Shown: positions 43,952 to 59,309 of the stretch, piece by piece
Layout of the letters: every line of letters starts with the position of its first letter
Numbering within the stretch: position 1 is the stretch's first letter
NCBI RefSeq assembly: GCF_013178945.1
Contig: NZ_JABFDM010000001.1
Location: forward strand, 124,001-188,000
Direction of reading: 5' to 3'
DNA length: 64,000 nt
Source: Bradyrhizobium aeschynomenes
GTDB lineage: Bacteria > Pseudomonadota > Alphaproteobacteria > Rhizobiales > Xanthobacteraceae
The notes under the pieces: generated by a model
Database searches by the model: none
What the model was told of the DNA's origin: nothing
The model's input: only the letters and a program-made list of their open reading frames with translations
Made by a program: the position numbers and the translations under genes

Positions 43952-44279
43952 GGTCTTGGCACCCGTTATCTTGGCACCCTCTTGCGACGCTCGGGGGATC
44001 GCGGCCAGTTCATTTGGCGCGCATCTTGAAGGTGTTGCGCCGCATCCCGCTAACGTATTGAGAGTCTTGAGAATGTCGTTAGTCCACGCAGCGCCTTCGG
44101 TGTCAAGGCTTATTTCCGAGCATCCGACTTTCGTTGGTATTCCTGCGGTGGATGCATGTTCGAACTGCGACTTATTCGCTCACTTTTGCCTGAACGAGGC
44201 ATGACAAGGTCACATGACATTGTTACCTGTAAGGTGCCAATCACATGGGCTAACGAAACGACGTACCGGGAGGTCGCAT
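43952..44279. other. Divergent ppsR2-cycA intergenic region
   Basis: These 328 bp hold no gene that can be supported. One perfect PpsR palindrome lies near cycA (listed separately). No second TGT-N12-ACA and no clear FNR/FixK box were found on reading, and the ppsR2-proximal half shows no recognisable operator. Confidence 0.6.
44228..44245. promoter_or_regulatory. Single PpsR/CrtJ palindrome upstream of cycA
   Basis: TGT (44228-44230), 12 bases, ACA (44243-44245), ending 34 bp before the cycA start. A lone palindrome at cycA agrees with what is known for photosynthetic Bradyrhizobium, where only the repressor-type PpsR binds it. Confidence 0.85.
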
Positions 44280-44714
44280 ATGGTCAGATCTGGTTTGGTT
44301 GCAGCGGTCATGATCGCAATGTCGGCAGGCGCCGCATTTGCGCTGGACGGTGGGGACGCTGCCAAGGGCGAACAGGTCTTCAAGCAATGCATGACCTGCC
44401 ACCGTATCGGTCCCGAGGCGAAGAATGCAGTCGGTCCGGTGCTGACGGGGGTGGTCGGGCGTCCCACCGGGACCTATCCGGGCTTTTCCTATTCGGACCT
44501 GAACAAGCATGCCGGCGAGGCCGGGCTGGTATGGACCGACGACAACATCTTCGAATACCTCGCCGACCCCAGCGCGTTCCTCAAGAAATACCTCACCGGC
44601 AAGGGCAAGGCGGACCAAGCCACCGGCTCGACCAAGATGGTGTTCAAGCTCGCCAACGAGCAGCAACGCAAGGACGTCATCGCCTATCTGAAGACGTTCT
44701 CGGAGAAGAAGTGA
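44280..44714 (+). CDS. cycA: Cytochrome c2 CycA
   Basis: A 144-residue periplasmic class I cytochrome c. The signal peptide is MVRSGLVAAVMIAMSAGAAFA, the heme motif C37-M-T-C40-H41, and the distal ligand Met lies in GSTKMVFKL. It carries electrons from the bc1 complex to the photo-oxidised reaction centre and to oxidases. The ATG at 44280 follows CGGGAGGTC; an in-frame start at 44214 would lie ahead of the PpsR site. With no pufC in the window it is the likely direct donor. Confidence 0.95.
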   Translation: MVRSGLVAAVMIAMSAGAAFALDGGDAAKGEQVFKQCMTCHRIGPEAKNAVGPVLTGVVGRPTGTYPGFSYSDLNKHAGEAGLVWTDDNIFEYLADPSAFLKKYLTGKGKADQATGSTKMVFKLANEQQRKDVIAYLKTFSEKK

Positions 44715-44776
44715 GCTGAGGTCGGCGTAATCAACGCATCTCCGAGTGCTTGCCCGAGATCCGTCGGCACATATCA

Positions 44777-44902
44777 CTGTCGTCCCGGCGAACGCCGGGA
44801 CCCATATCGCGGACGGCCGGTTGGTGAAGACGGGTCTGGATCGTCCTTCTTCGCCGATCACACCGCCGGTTGTTATGGGTCCCCGCTTCGCGGGGACGAC
44901 AG
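44777..44902. repeat. Intergenic inverted repeat downstream of cycA
   Basis: The arm at 44777-44806 (CTGTCGTCCCGGCGAACGCC...) and the arm at 44875-44902 (ATGGGTCCCC...GGGGACGACAG) are inverted complements with internal mini-hairpins. It is the same family as 26430-26582. It sits in the 273-bp gap between convergent cycA and the small gene at 44988; nothing else is seen there. Confidence 0.8.
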
Positions 44903-44987
44903 CTGTGGGTGTCGCGAGCAGGCGGGCAGACCTGAGAACAGTGAATGCCGGCGAGACCGTCCGAGGTAAGCGCCAGTGTTGGCAGGC

Positions 44988-45251
44988 CTAGCGCCACCGC
45001 TGCCTGATATCCGCGGCATTGGCGACACCGGACGCGGCGAGGCAGGCCGCCAGCCAGAACCATGGCGCGTCCGTCAGCGCGCAGCGCAGCGCCAGCAGCA
45101 GGAACACGCCGGCCAGCAGGTTGGGCAGCAGCGCCCGCGGGCTGATGCCGCGGCGATAGCGTCGCCAGATCAGCGTGACGGCGAGCAGCTCCACCACGAC
45201 CACCGTCAGGATCAGGTCCACCACATGCAGGCTCTGAAACAGCTCATCCAT
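44988..45251 (-). CDS. Small three-span membrane protein at the end of the bchG-bch2-bchP operon
   Basis: An 87-residue hydrophobic protein from the ATG at 45251, 11 bp behind the bchP stop. Spans are at about 11-29 (VDLILTVVVVELLAVTLIW), 42-58 (LLPNLLAGVFLLLALRC) and 63-80, with arginine-rich loops. It is not recognised as a named family. Operon position suggests a role near the bacteriochlorophyll-tail reduction steps or LH assembly, but this is only context. Confidence 0.7.
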   Translation of the reverse strand: MDELFQSLHVVDLILTVVVVELLAVTLIWRRYRRGISPRALLPNLLAGVFLLLALRCALTDAPWFWLAACLAASGVANAADIRQRWR

Positions 45252-45262
45252 CGCGTGAGCTG

Positions 45263-46474
45263 CTAGGCCGCCTTGGCGAGCCCGGTGAGGTGGGCGATGT
45301 TCTTGAAGAAGATGCGCACATGCGACAGCGGCTTGGCGCGTACCAGCTCCTTGTTCATGTAGGCGTCCCAGGTCAATTGCTGGACGTCCTTGTCACGGCA
45401 GATCGCGACGAAGCGCTCGCGGCGGGCGTCGTTCGTGTACCAGTAGCGCTGCATCATGCCGAGGATGAAGAACACGGCACCGTGCTTGCGCATGAAGGAC
45501 TTGCGGGCGGCGGCGAGCGCCGCGACGTCACCGGTCTTCAGGAACAGGGCGACGGCATCAGCCGCGGCCCGGCCGCCCGCCATCGCATAATAGATGCCTT
45601 CGCCGGAGGCCGGGGCCACCACGCCCGATGCATCGCCGGCGAGCACGACGTCGCGGCCATTGTCCCAGCGCGACAGCGGCTTCAACGGAATCGGCGCGCC
45701 CTCGCGGCGGATCGTTTCGAGGTCATCGAGCGCGGCCACCCTGCGGAATTCGGCGACCGAGCCGCGCAGCGAAAAGCCCTTGTGCGCGCTGCCCGTGCCG
45801 ATGCTGGTGGTCGGGCCGTGCGGAAACACCCAGCTGTAGAAGTCCGGCGACAGCTGGCCGCGATAGACGACATCGCAGCGGGTGGCATCGAACAGCGGAT
45901 GGCCGCGATCCGGCGAGCGGATGATCTCGTGATAGGCGAAGACGTAGCGGATCTCGTTGGCTTCCGGGATGCATTGCCGCGCGACCGCGGAGACCGCTCC
46001 ATCGGCGCCGATCACGGCCCGAGCTCGCACGCTGTAGTCTCGCATGCTGCCGTCGTCCATGCGCCAGCTGTATTGAACAATGGCCGTGCCGTCGCGATCA
46101 CGTGTGATCTGGCTGAACGTTCCGGTGCGCCGGATCGCGCCGCCGTCCGCGGCACGCGCCCGCAGCCATTCATCATAATGCTCACGGTCGACCATGCCGA
46201 CGAAGCCGCCATCGATCGGCATGTCGACGTCGCGGTTGCTCGGCGACACCATGCGGGCGGACGAGATCCGCGCCACCAGCAGATGGTCGGGGATCTCGAA
46301 TTCGCTGATCAGCCGCGGCGGAATGGCGCCGCCGCACGGCTTGATGCGGCCGGCTCTGTCGAGCAGCAGCACGTGGTGACCCCGACGCGCGAGGTCATTG
46401 GCCGCGGTGGCGCCGGCGGGGCCGCCGCCGACGACCACGACATCGAACGTTTCGGAGGAGGTCGAGGTGCTCAT
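45263..46474 (-). CDS. bchP: Geranylgeranyl reductase BchP
   Basis: A 403-residue FAD-dependent reductase that converts the geranylgeranyl tail of bacteriochlorophyll to phytyl. N-terminal FDVVVVGGGPAGATAANDLARRGHHVLLLDRAGRIKPCGGAIPP is typical, as are AVIGADGAVSAVARQ and VVLAGDASGVVAPASGEGIYYAM. The ATG at 46474 has GGGAG ahead; an in-frame start at 46603 runs into the upstream gene. It lies 4 bp behind bch2. Confidence 0.95.
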   Translation of the reverse strand: MSTSTSSETFDVVVVGGGPAGATAANDLARRGHHVLLLDRAGRIKPCGGAIPPRLISEFEIPDHLLVARISSARMVSPSNRDVDMPIDGGFVGMVDREHYDEWLRARAADGGAIRRTGTFSQITRDRDGTAIVQYSWRMDDGSMRDYSVRARAVIGADGAVSAVARQCIPEANEIRYVFAYHEIIRSPDRGHPLFDATRCDVVYRGQLSPDFYSWVFPHGPTTSIGTGSAHKGFSLRGSVAEFRRVAALDDLETIRREGAPIPLKPLSRWDNGRDVVLAGDASGVVAPASGEGIYYAMAGGRAAADAVALFLKTGDVAALAAARKSFMRKHGAVFFILGMMQRYWYTNDARRERFVAICRDKDVQQLTWDAYMNKELVRAKPLSHVRIFFKNIAHLTGLAKAA

Positions 46475-46478
46475 CGCA

Positions 46479-47813
46479 CTAGGCTCCCTGGTTGGCCGGT
46501 TGCACCTGCACTGTCGAGGCCTGTTCGCGCGGGCGCTTGATCCAGATCGCGAGCCAGGCGGAAAGGACGAACAACGCGGCCTCCGCGGCGAACACCGCCG
46601 CATACGCCGAGGCGGTCGACGGCATGAAGGCTCGCGCGGCGTCGGCAGCCGCAGTGCCGACGAAGCCGCCGATGCCGAACGAGATCGCCTGCGAGGCGCC
46701 CCACAGGCCCATGCGGGTGCCCTCGCGATTGTCGCGGCCTTCGCTGACCATGTTCATCATCGCGCCGATCGCGGCGATGGCGTAGACGCCGTTGGTGATG
46801 CCGAGCAGCAGCACGGATGCGCGCAGCGGCCAGGCCGGGCCGACGGTGGCGGCGGCCACGAGGCTGAGCAGCGCCAGCGCCGAGGCGAGGCAGCCGCCGA
46901 TGATCCAGGGCTGCGGCCGTGTCCGCCAGTCGGCATGGAGGCTCGCCATCGCCGGCATCAGGATCATGCCGATCAGCGCGCCCATGTGCTGGACTGACGA
47001 GAGCTGCGTGGTCTGGCCCGGCGTCATGCCGAACACGCTGCCCGCGAATGGCTCCAGGATCAGGTCCTGGGCGCTGTAGGCCAGCATCGAGACGAAGATG
47101 AAGATCGCGAAGCGCCGTGCCTGCGGCTCCCGGCAGATCTCGCGAAAATCCTCCATGAAGCCGCCGCGCTCGGCTTTCGCCGAGGCACTCTCCGAGGAAA
47201 TCTCCGGCTGCTCGATGCCCCAGACGCCGAGCAGTGTCAGCACCATCGCGATCGCCGAGACCGTGCCGGACACCAGCATCAGCCGCTCACCGGAGAACGG
47301 ATCGAGCGCCTTGCCGGCGACCGCGGTCGTGACGATGAAGCCGGCGATCATCATGATCCAGGCGATCGAAGCCGCGGCGCTGCGCCGCCCCGGCGCGGTG
47401 CGCTTGGCGAGCAGCACCAAGAGCGAGGTGCCGGCAGCGCCGACGCCGATGCCGATCATGATGAAGGCGATCACGGCGATGGCGAGGCCCACAACGAGAT
47501 GACTTGCCATCAGCGCAGTGGCGGCTGCGGCGAGCAGGCCGCCGACGGCGAGCACGGCCATGCCGCCGACGATCCAGGCGAAACGACGTCCTCCGACATC
47601 GGAGCCATGGCCGAGCCAGGGCCTGAGTACCTGCATCGCGTAGTGGATTGCGACCAGCAGGCCGGGGATCATGGCAGGCAAAGCGAGCTCTATCACCATC
47701 ACGCGGTTCAAAGTCGACGTGGTCAGCACCACGACCGCGCCGAGCGCGGTCTGTACCAGGCCCAGCCTGACAATGCCGAACCAGGACAGGGGGGCGGGCG
47801 CAGCGTTGCTCAT
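46479..47813 (-). CDS. PucC-family MFS protein between bchG and bchP (Bch2/Orf428 type)
   Basis: A 444-residue transporter-like protein with about 12 hydrophobic spans. PucC-family text: LGLVQTALGAVVVLTTSTLNRVMVIELALPAMIPGLL at the N-terminus, LEPFAGSVFGMTPGQTTQLSSVQHMGALIGM mid-protein and RMGLWGASQAISFGIGGFVGT near the end. In Rhodobacter a homologue (orf428/bch2) lies between bchG and bchP and influences late bacteriochlorophyll or LH assembly. The start overlaps the bchG stop (ATGA). Confidence 0.92.
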   Translation of the reverse strand: MSNAAPAPLSWFGIVRLGLVQTALGAVVVLTTSTLNRVMVIELALPAMIPGLLVAIHYAMQVLRPWLGHGSDVGGRRFAWIVGGMAVLAVGGLLAAAATALMASHLVVGLAIAVIAFIMIGIGVGAAGTSLLVLLAKRTAPGRRSAAASIAWIMMIAGFIVTTAVAGKALDPFSGERLMLVSGTVSAIAMVLTLLGVWGIEQPEISSESASAKAERGGFMEDFREICREPQARRFAIFIFVSMLAYSAQDLILEPFAGSVFGMTPGQTTQLSSVQHMGALIGMILMPAMASLHADWRTRPQPWIIGGCLASALALLSLVAAATVGPAWPLRASVLLLGITNGVYAIAAIGAMMNMVSEGRDNREGTRMGLWGASQAISFGIGGFVGTAAADAARAFMPSTASAYAAVFAAEAALFVLSAWLAIWIKRPREQASTVQVQPANQGA

Positions 47814-48736
47814 GCCGACATCCCCGCCAGCGCGAAGGCCGTGACGAGCATGCCCAGCACGTAGAGCAGCACGCCCGTGCCGTTGTACCAGGGCGCGAAC
47901 TCGCGCGGGTTCGTCATCAAGCGTCGCATCAGCACCAGCTGGGCCGCGATCAGCGCAGCGACGATCGAGGCATGGGCCGGCCGGCTCCAGACGACCAGCA
48001 GCGCCAGCACAGCGACCTGCGCCAGCGCCATCGTGATGCAGGCAAGGCGGGCGGCGCGCTCGGGCCCGAGCAGCACCGGCAGCGAGTTGACGCCGCTGAC
48101 GCGATCGCCGTTGATCGACTTGAAGTCGTTCAGGGTCATGATGCCGTGTGCGCCCGCGCTATAGAGCAGCGCGATCGACAGCACCGGCCAGGACGGTGCC
48201 TGCGCGCTCATGATCGCGGCCGCGGTGATCCAGGGCAAACCTTCGTAGCAGAGGCCGACGGCACTGTTGCCCAACCAGCCGTTCTGCTTCAGCCGGATCG
48301 GCGGCGCGCTGTAGGCCCAGGCCAGTGCGAGGCCGAGCGCGGCGGCGGCAAAGCCCCAGGTACCGAGCAGGGTGGCGACGGCGAGCGACAGCACGGTCCA
48401 GATCAGCGCGATGGTGAGACCCCATCGGCCGGGAATGCGGCCCGACGGAATCGGCCGGTCCGGCTCGTTGATCGCGTCGACATGGCGGTCGAACCAGTCG
48501 TTGACCGCCTGGCTGGTGGCGCACACCATCGGCCCGGCGAGTACGAGACCCGCGACGACGATCGGCCAGCGCGGCGCCGGCGGTGCGCCCGACGACACCA
48601 CGCCGCAGCCGAACGCCCAGATCGGCGGAAACCAGGTGATCGGCTTCAGCAGCTCGAGAACGGCCGAGGGCTGAAGCCTTGAAGGAAGCCTCGAACGAAG
48701 CTTTGGGGCGAGCGGGACGGGCGCGATCTCGGTCAT
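47810..48736 (-). CDS. bchG: Bacteriochlorophyll synthase BchG
   Basis: A 308-residue UbiA-type prenyltransferase that attaches geranylgeranyl diphosphate to bacteriochlorophyllide a. The aspartate motif NDWFDRHVDAINEPDRPIPSGRI (about 98-120) and the second motif LNDFKSINGDRVSGVNSLPVLLG are diagnostic, with about eight membrane spans. It lies 17 bp behind ppsR1 and overlaps bch2. Confidence 0.96.
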   Translation of the reverse strand: MTEIAPVPLAPKLRSRLPSRLQPSAVLELLKPITWFPPIWAFGCGVVSSGAPPAPRWPIVVAGLVLAGPMVCATSQAVNDWFDRHVDAINEPDRPIPSGRIPGRWGLTIALIWTVLSLAVATLLGTWGFAAAALGLALAWAYSAPPIRLKQNGWLGNSAVGLCYEGLPWITAAAIMSAQAPSWPVLSIALLYSAGAHGIMTLNDFKSINGDRVSGVNSLPVLLGPERAARLACITMALAQVAVLALLVVWSRPAHASIVAALIAAQLVLMRRLMTNPREFAPWYNGTGVLLYVLGMLVTAFALAGMSA

Positions 48737-48752
48737 TGCAGAACTCTTCCCA

Positions 48753-50183
48753 CTATTCCAACTGACTGTCTTCTTCGGTCGGCTCGGCCATGCCGTAGCG
48801 CCTGAGCTTGACGTAGAGGCTCTGACGGCTGAGGCCGAGCATTTCGGCGGCGGTGGCGCGATTGTCGCCGGTGAGCTTCAGCGCGGTCTCGATGCACATG
48901 CGCTCGATCACGTCGGTGGTCTCGCGCACCAGCTCCTTGAGCGGCACGCGGCCGATCAGCTCGGCGAGCTGCTCGCGCGAGCGTGGAATCAGCGCGTGAT
49001 CGCTGCCATCGCCCGAGATGCGCGGGCCGACGTTGCGGATGGTGAAGCCGAGCCGCGCCTGGCCGGGTGCGCCGACGGTCGTGGCCGAAATCTCGACATC
49101 GACCGGCGAGCCGTGCTCGCCGCGGACGACGCTGGAGAACAGCTTCAAGGTGCCATGCTGGCGCAGATTGGTCAGCATCACCGAGAAGTCGATCGCCGAC
49201 TTGCCGATCCAGCGGTCGATGGTCTCGCCCAGGATCTGATGCATGTTCTCGATCTGCGCGAGCTGCAGGAAGGTCGCGTTGGCGTGCAGCAGCCGGCCGT
49301 CCATGTCGGTGATGACGAAGCCGTCGGGCGCCGATTCGACAAACTGAACCAGCTGGGTGTTGACATCGGAGGATTTCGCGATCGCGGGCTGCGAGGAGGA
49401 CTGCGGCGAGAACCGCAGCAGGAACAGCGACGAGGTGTCCTGCCGGAAGAAGGTGCCGTCGAGCAGATAGTCGCGGCCGCCGTCGAGCCGGATCTTGGCG
49501 CGTTCGATCTTGCCCTGGGAGCGAATCGCCAGCGACAGCGATTGCGACGTCGCCAGGTCGTCCAGCAGCAGCGCGTCCGGAAACAGCTTGCCGATCAGAT
49601 TGGTGGCGCCGTTTTCGAGCAGATCGGCAGCGGCCGGATTGGCCTCGACGATGCGGTGGCTCACGGCGTCGATGATCAGCACCGGTTCGGAGGTGATCTG
49701 GAACAGGATCCGGTAGCGCGATTCGGCGTTGCGCATGCGCGAGTAATCGCGCTCGATCGTGACCTGGGCCTCGATCAGCTTCTGCTGGAGCGCCGCCGTG
49801 GCGCGGACGTCGCGGCCGACCGCGATGAAGCGTGCCGCGCCCTTGATCGCGACCACCGCGAACAGGATCGGGATGTCGGGCCCGCGCGCGGCCGGATAGC
49901 GCACCTCGCGCCAGCGCGACACCTTGCGCTCGGATGCTTCGGCGAGCAGCAGCTCTGGCTTGGTCTGGCTTTCCTCGGACACTGTTGCTTGCCAGGATCG
50001 GCCGATCCACTCGTCTGTGTTTCTCAATTCAAGCGGCAGCCCGGCTTGTTGAAAAGCCAGGTCCTGAATGTTGCCGTCGGCGTCGAGCGCGAGCGCAATG
50101 TCGGAGGCTGCGGCCACCAGCATGGCCGCAACATCCGCATTGAGATCGCCAAGCGACTCTTTCGGAGCTCTGAACGCCCTCAC
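48753..50183 (-). CDS. ppsR1: Photosynthesis gene regulator PpsR (single-cysteine paralogue, PpsR1-like)
   Basis: A 476-residue regulator from the GTG at 50183, where the protein reads RAFRAPKESLGDLNAD, the usual PpsR N-terminus; GGGAGG lies 12 bases ahead. An ATG at 50240 would add 19 residues. PAS domains are at about 145-255 and 290-395, and a Fis-type HTH near 440-466 (NRATAAEMLGLSRQSLYVK). Its only cysteine (about residue 430, ERMCIETALK) lies just before the HTH, suited to an intermolecular disulfide. This fits the redox-sensitive activator PpsR1 described in photosynthetic Bradyrhizobium. It sits between aerR and bchG in one operon. Confidence 0.92.
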   Translation of the reverse strand: MRAFRAPKESLGDLNADVAAMLVAAASDIALALDADGNIQDLAFQQAGLPLELRNTDEWIGRSWQATVSEESQTKPELLLAEASERKVSRWREVRYPAARGPDIPILFAVVAIKGAARFIAVGRDVRATAALQQKLIEAQVTIERDYSRMRNAESRYRILFQITSEPVLIIDAVSHRIVEANPAAADLLENGATNLIGKLFPDALLLDDLATSQSLSLAIRSQGKIERAKIRLDGGRDYLLDGTFFRQDTSSLFLLRFSPQSSSQPAIAKSSDVNTQLVQFVESAPDGFVITDMDGRLLHANATFLQLAQIENMHQILGETIDRWIGKSAIDFSVMLTNLRQHGTLKLFSSVVRGEHGSPVDVEISATTVGAPGQARLGFTIRNVGPRISGDGSDHALIPRSREQLAELIGRVPLKELVRETTDVIERMCIETALKLTGDNRATAAEMLGLSRQSLYVKLRRYGMAEPTEEDSQLE

Positions 50184-50263
50184 CAACGCCGTTGTCCTCC
50201 CAATCAAGGAGCCTTCGCGCGGCAAGTCTCGTTCCAGCATTCATCTTCACTGCACCCTCAGGG

Positions 50264-51160
50264 CTATCGCCGTTCGGTCAGAAGACTGACGACGTGCCGG
50301 GCTTGCGAAGCCTCTCTGCTCGGATCGGAGACGACACCGTCGCCGCCGACCAGGAGAACGAGTTCAGGCCGTTCAATAAAAGCAGGACCGCAGACCAGCA
50401 CGCCGATGTCCTGGTTGGAGGACTCGCGCCGGACCATCCTTATGTTTGAGGCGAGATCGTCAAGCTTCTTGTCGCTGTTGGCGAAGAACTCGACGACGTT
50501 GAACCATTGGGTGCGGAGCGCATCGACGAAGCCGCGATCCGCAGTGTCGGGCTCGATCCAGGTCTCGAAGCCGTCGCGGCGGAAGAACTCGCCCGCCAGC
50601 ACGAGCCCGAACATCATGTGGCCCATCTCGCGCCGATCACCCGGTGCGGTGGTCAAGAGCACGCGCAGGCCGCTCGGTGCGACGGCGACCTCGGCGCAGA
50701 ATGCCGGGCTGAAATGGCGCAGCAGCTGCTGGAGCCGCCACAGCGCGAGCGTGACGTCGGCAAAGTCGCGCTCGTCATCGGCCCAGAGATGGCGCAGATG
50801 GTTTGCGGTCGGCACCAGCAGATCGAGATAGATCCGCTCCAGCGTCTCGCCATGATCGCGATGCGCCTGGATGCAGGCCACGGCGCGATCATCGTCCGCC
50901 TCCAGCACCAGCTCGGCGAAGTCGGCAGCCTCCTGCGCGGAGGCCGTGATGATCGCGGGCATGCGTTCGAGGGTGGCGGCATGCGCCATCACCAGTCGCG
51001 GAATGATCTCGGCTTCGATCGCTCCGTTGAGCTGGGGATGGCGGGTGCTGTGCAAAGGCACGTTGACGCGCGGCGATGCCGGCGGATGAAAGCCGGACCG
51101 TCCACGCTTCGTCCGAAAGCGTGCTCGCGGAAATCGGGCTGTCTCATTGAGCTCGGTCAT
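50264..51160 (-). CDS. aerR: AerR/PpaA-type cobalamin-binding antirepressor
   Basis: A 298-residue protein. After a basic N-terminus (FPRARFRTKRGRSGF) comes a helical domain (about 60-160), then a B12-binding-like domain: VLLTTAPGDRREMGHMMFGLVLAGEFFRRDGFETW with the H/M-rich loop, and C-terminal VLVCGPAFIERPELVLLVGGDGVV. AerR/PpaA binds cobalamin and modulates PpsR/CrtJ. The ATG at 51160 follows GGGAGG. It heads the aerR-ppsR1-bchG-bch2-bchP operon and is divergent from bchF across several PpsR-like sites. Confidence 0.9.
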   Translation of the reverse strand: MTELNETARFPRARFRTKRGRSGFHPPASPRVNVPLHSTRHPQLNGAIEAEIIPRLVMAHAATLERMPAIITASAQEAADFAELVLEADDDRAVACIQAHRDHGETLERIYLDLLVPTANHLRHLWADDERDFADVTLALWRLQQLLRHFSPAFCAEVAVAPSGLRVLLTTAPGDRREMGHMMFGLVLAGEFFRRDGFETWIEPDTADRGFVDALRTQWFNVVEFFANSDKKLDDLASNIRMVRRESSNQDIGVLVCGPAFIERPELVLLVGGDGVVSDPSREASQARHVVSLLTERR

Positions 51161-51198
51161 CAGCGCCTCCCCTCCATATGAGCGCACGTCACTCGTTG

Positions 51199-51232
51199 CG
51201 TCAATATTATTTGACGTCAATTTTGATTGACA
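51199..51232. promoter_or_regulatory. Two overlapping near-consensus PpsR palindromes between aerR and bchF
   Basis: CGT-N12-ACG (51199-51216) and CGT-N12-ACA (51215-51232) share two bases and have AT-rich centres. Each deviates from TGT-N12-ACA in one or both halves. The second overlaps the TTGACA at 51227. They lie 39 bp upstream of aerR. Confidence 0.55.
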
Positions 51233-51255
51233 CTCTTCCTGCCCAGGTCTAGCGT
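51227..51255 (+). promoter_or_regulatory. Probable sigma70-type promoter toward bchF
   Basis: TTGACA (51227-51232), 17-bp spacer, TAGCGT (51250-51255). It overlaps a PpsR-like half site, the same architecture as the bchC promoter. The ATG at 51288 lies 33 bp after the -10. Confidence 0.55.
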
Positions 51256-51287
51256 TTCCCCATCGGGCTCGCACTCGGGGATTTGCG

Positions 51288-53263
<1,976 letters not shown>

Positions 53264-53264
53264 G

Positions 53265-54798
53265 ATGCAGCTGTCGGTCTGGACATATGAAGGCCCCCCG
53301 CACATCGGCGCGATGCGGATCGCGACCGCGATGCGCGACGTGCACTACGTGCTGCATGCGCCGCAGGGCGATACTTACGCCGATCTCCTGTTCACGATGA
53401 TCGAGCGCCGCGACCGCCGGCCGCCGGTCACCTACACCACCTTCCAGGCCCGCGATCTCGGCGGCGACACTGCCGATCTGCTGCAGAGCGCGGCGCGCGC
53501 GGCCTATGAGCGCTTCCAGCCGCAGGCGATGCTGGTCGGCGCGTCCTGCACCGCCGAGCTGATCCAGGACGATCCCGGTGGGCTCGCGCTGGCGCTCAGG
53601 CTTCCGATTCCGGTGATCCCGCTCGAGCTGCCGGCCTATCAGCGCAAGGAGAATTGGGGCGCCTCGGAGACGTTCTACCGGATTGTACGGGCGTTGGCTG
53701 CGCCTTCCGCTGATGGCTCCCCCCGCCGTGAACGGGAGGCGGGCGCTCGTCCAGTCTGCAACCTGCTTGGTCCGACGGCTCTCGGCTTCCGTCACCGCGA
53801 CGACCTCGCGGAAGTGACCAGGCAGGTTGTGGAGCTCGGCATCGAGATCAACGTCGTCGCGCCGTGGAACGCGACGCCATCGGATCTCGCCCGCCTGCCG
53901 CAGGCCGATTTCAACATCGTGCTCTATCCGGAAATCGCGCTGACGGCGGCGCAGTGGCTGCACCGCCAGTTCGGCCAGCCCTTTACCCGCACGATCCCGA
54001 TCGGCGTCGGCGCGACGCGCGACTTCATCGCGGAGGTCGCAAGCCTGGCTGGCGTCGATGCGGAGCCCGTTCTGTCGCGTACCGAGAGCCGGCTGCCCTG
54101 GTATTCGCGCTCCGTCGACTCGACCTATCTGACCGGCAAGCGCGTCTTCATCTTCGGCGATGCGACCCACGCGGTGGCCGCGGCGCGCGTCGCGACGCAG
54201 GAGCTCGGCTTCGAGGTCGTCGGCCTCGGCACCTATGCCCGCGAATTCGCCCGCGAGATCCGCGAGGCCGCCGCGATCTATGGCGTCGAGCCGCTGATCA
54301 CGGACGACTATCTCGAGGTCGAGGCCCGCGTCAGCGAGCTGCGTCCGGAGCTCGTGCTCGGCACGCAGATGGAGCGCCACATCGCCAAGCGGCTCGGCAT
54401 TCCCTGCGCCGTGATCTCGGCGCCGTGTCATGTGCAGGATTTCCCGGCGCGCTACTCGCCGCAGATGGGGTTCGAAGGCGCCAACGTGCTGTTCGACACC
54501 TGGGTGCATCCGCTGATGATGGGCCTGGAGGAGCACCTGCTCGGCATGTTCCGCGAGGACCACGAATTCGGCGATCATGCGCCGTCGCATCTCGGCGCAG
54601 CGCCAGCGGCACCGCCCCAGCAGCCGCAACTGCGCGTCGTCGAAACCACCGTCACATCCACCGAACTCGCCTGGGCGTCCGACGCCGAACGCGAGCTGAC
54701 CAAGATTCCGTTCTTCGTGCGCGGCAAGGCCCGCCGCAACACCGAACGCTTCGCGCGCGAGCGCAACGTCAACCTGATCACGCTCGAGACCTTGTACG

Positions 54799-54824
<26 letters not shown>
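53265..54824 (+). CDS. bchB: Light-independent protochlorophyllide reductase subunit BchB
   Basis: A 519-residue NifK-like subunit. The N-terminus [20 protein letters not shown] and D36 in [13 protein letters not shown] (the unusual aspartate ligand of the [4Fe-4S] cluster) are intact. Further on are [20 protein letters not shown] and [28 protein letters not shown]. The C-terminal [22 protein letters not shown] is typical of the small substrate-proximal domain. It overlaps bchH by 26 bp. Confidence 0.97.
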
Positions 54825-59294
<4,470 letters not shown>

Positions 59295-59309
59295 GTAGGG
59301 CTCTCTCCG

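Noticed and set aside
48733..50010. 425-codon minus-strand frame overlapping ppsR1.
   Set aside because: Same strand but different frame from PpsR; no PAS or HTH text, arginine-rich shadow.
50184..50240. ATG at 50240 as the ppsR1 start.
   Set aside because: The PpsR-like N-terminus begins at the GTG 50183; the extra 19 residues look unlike the family. It remains possible.
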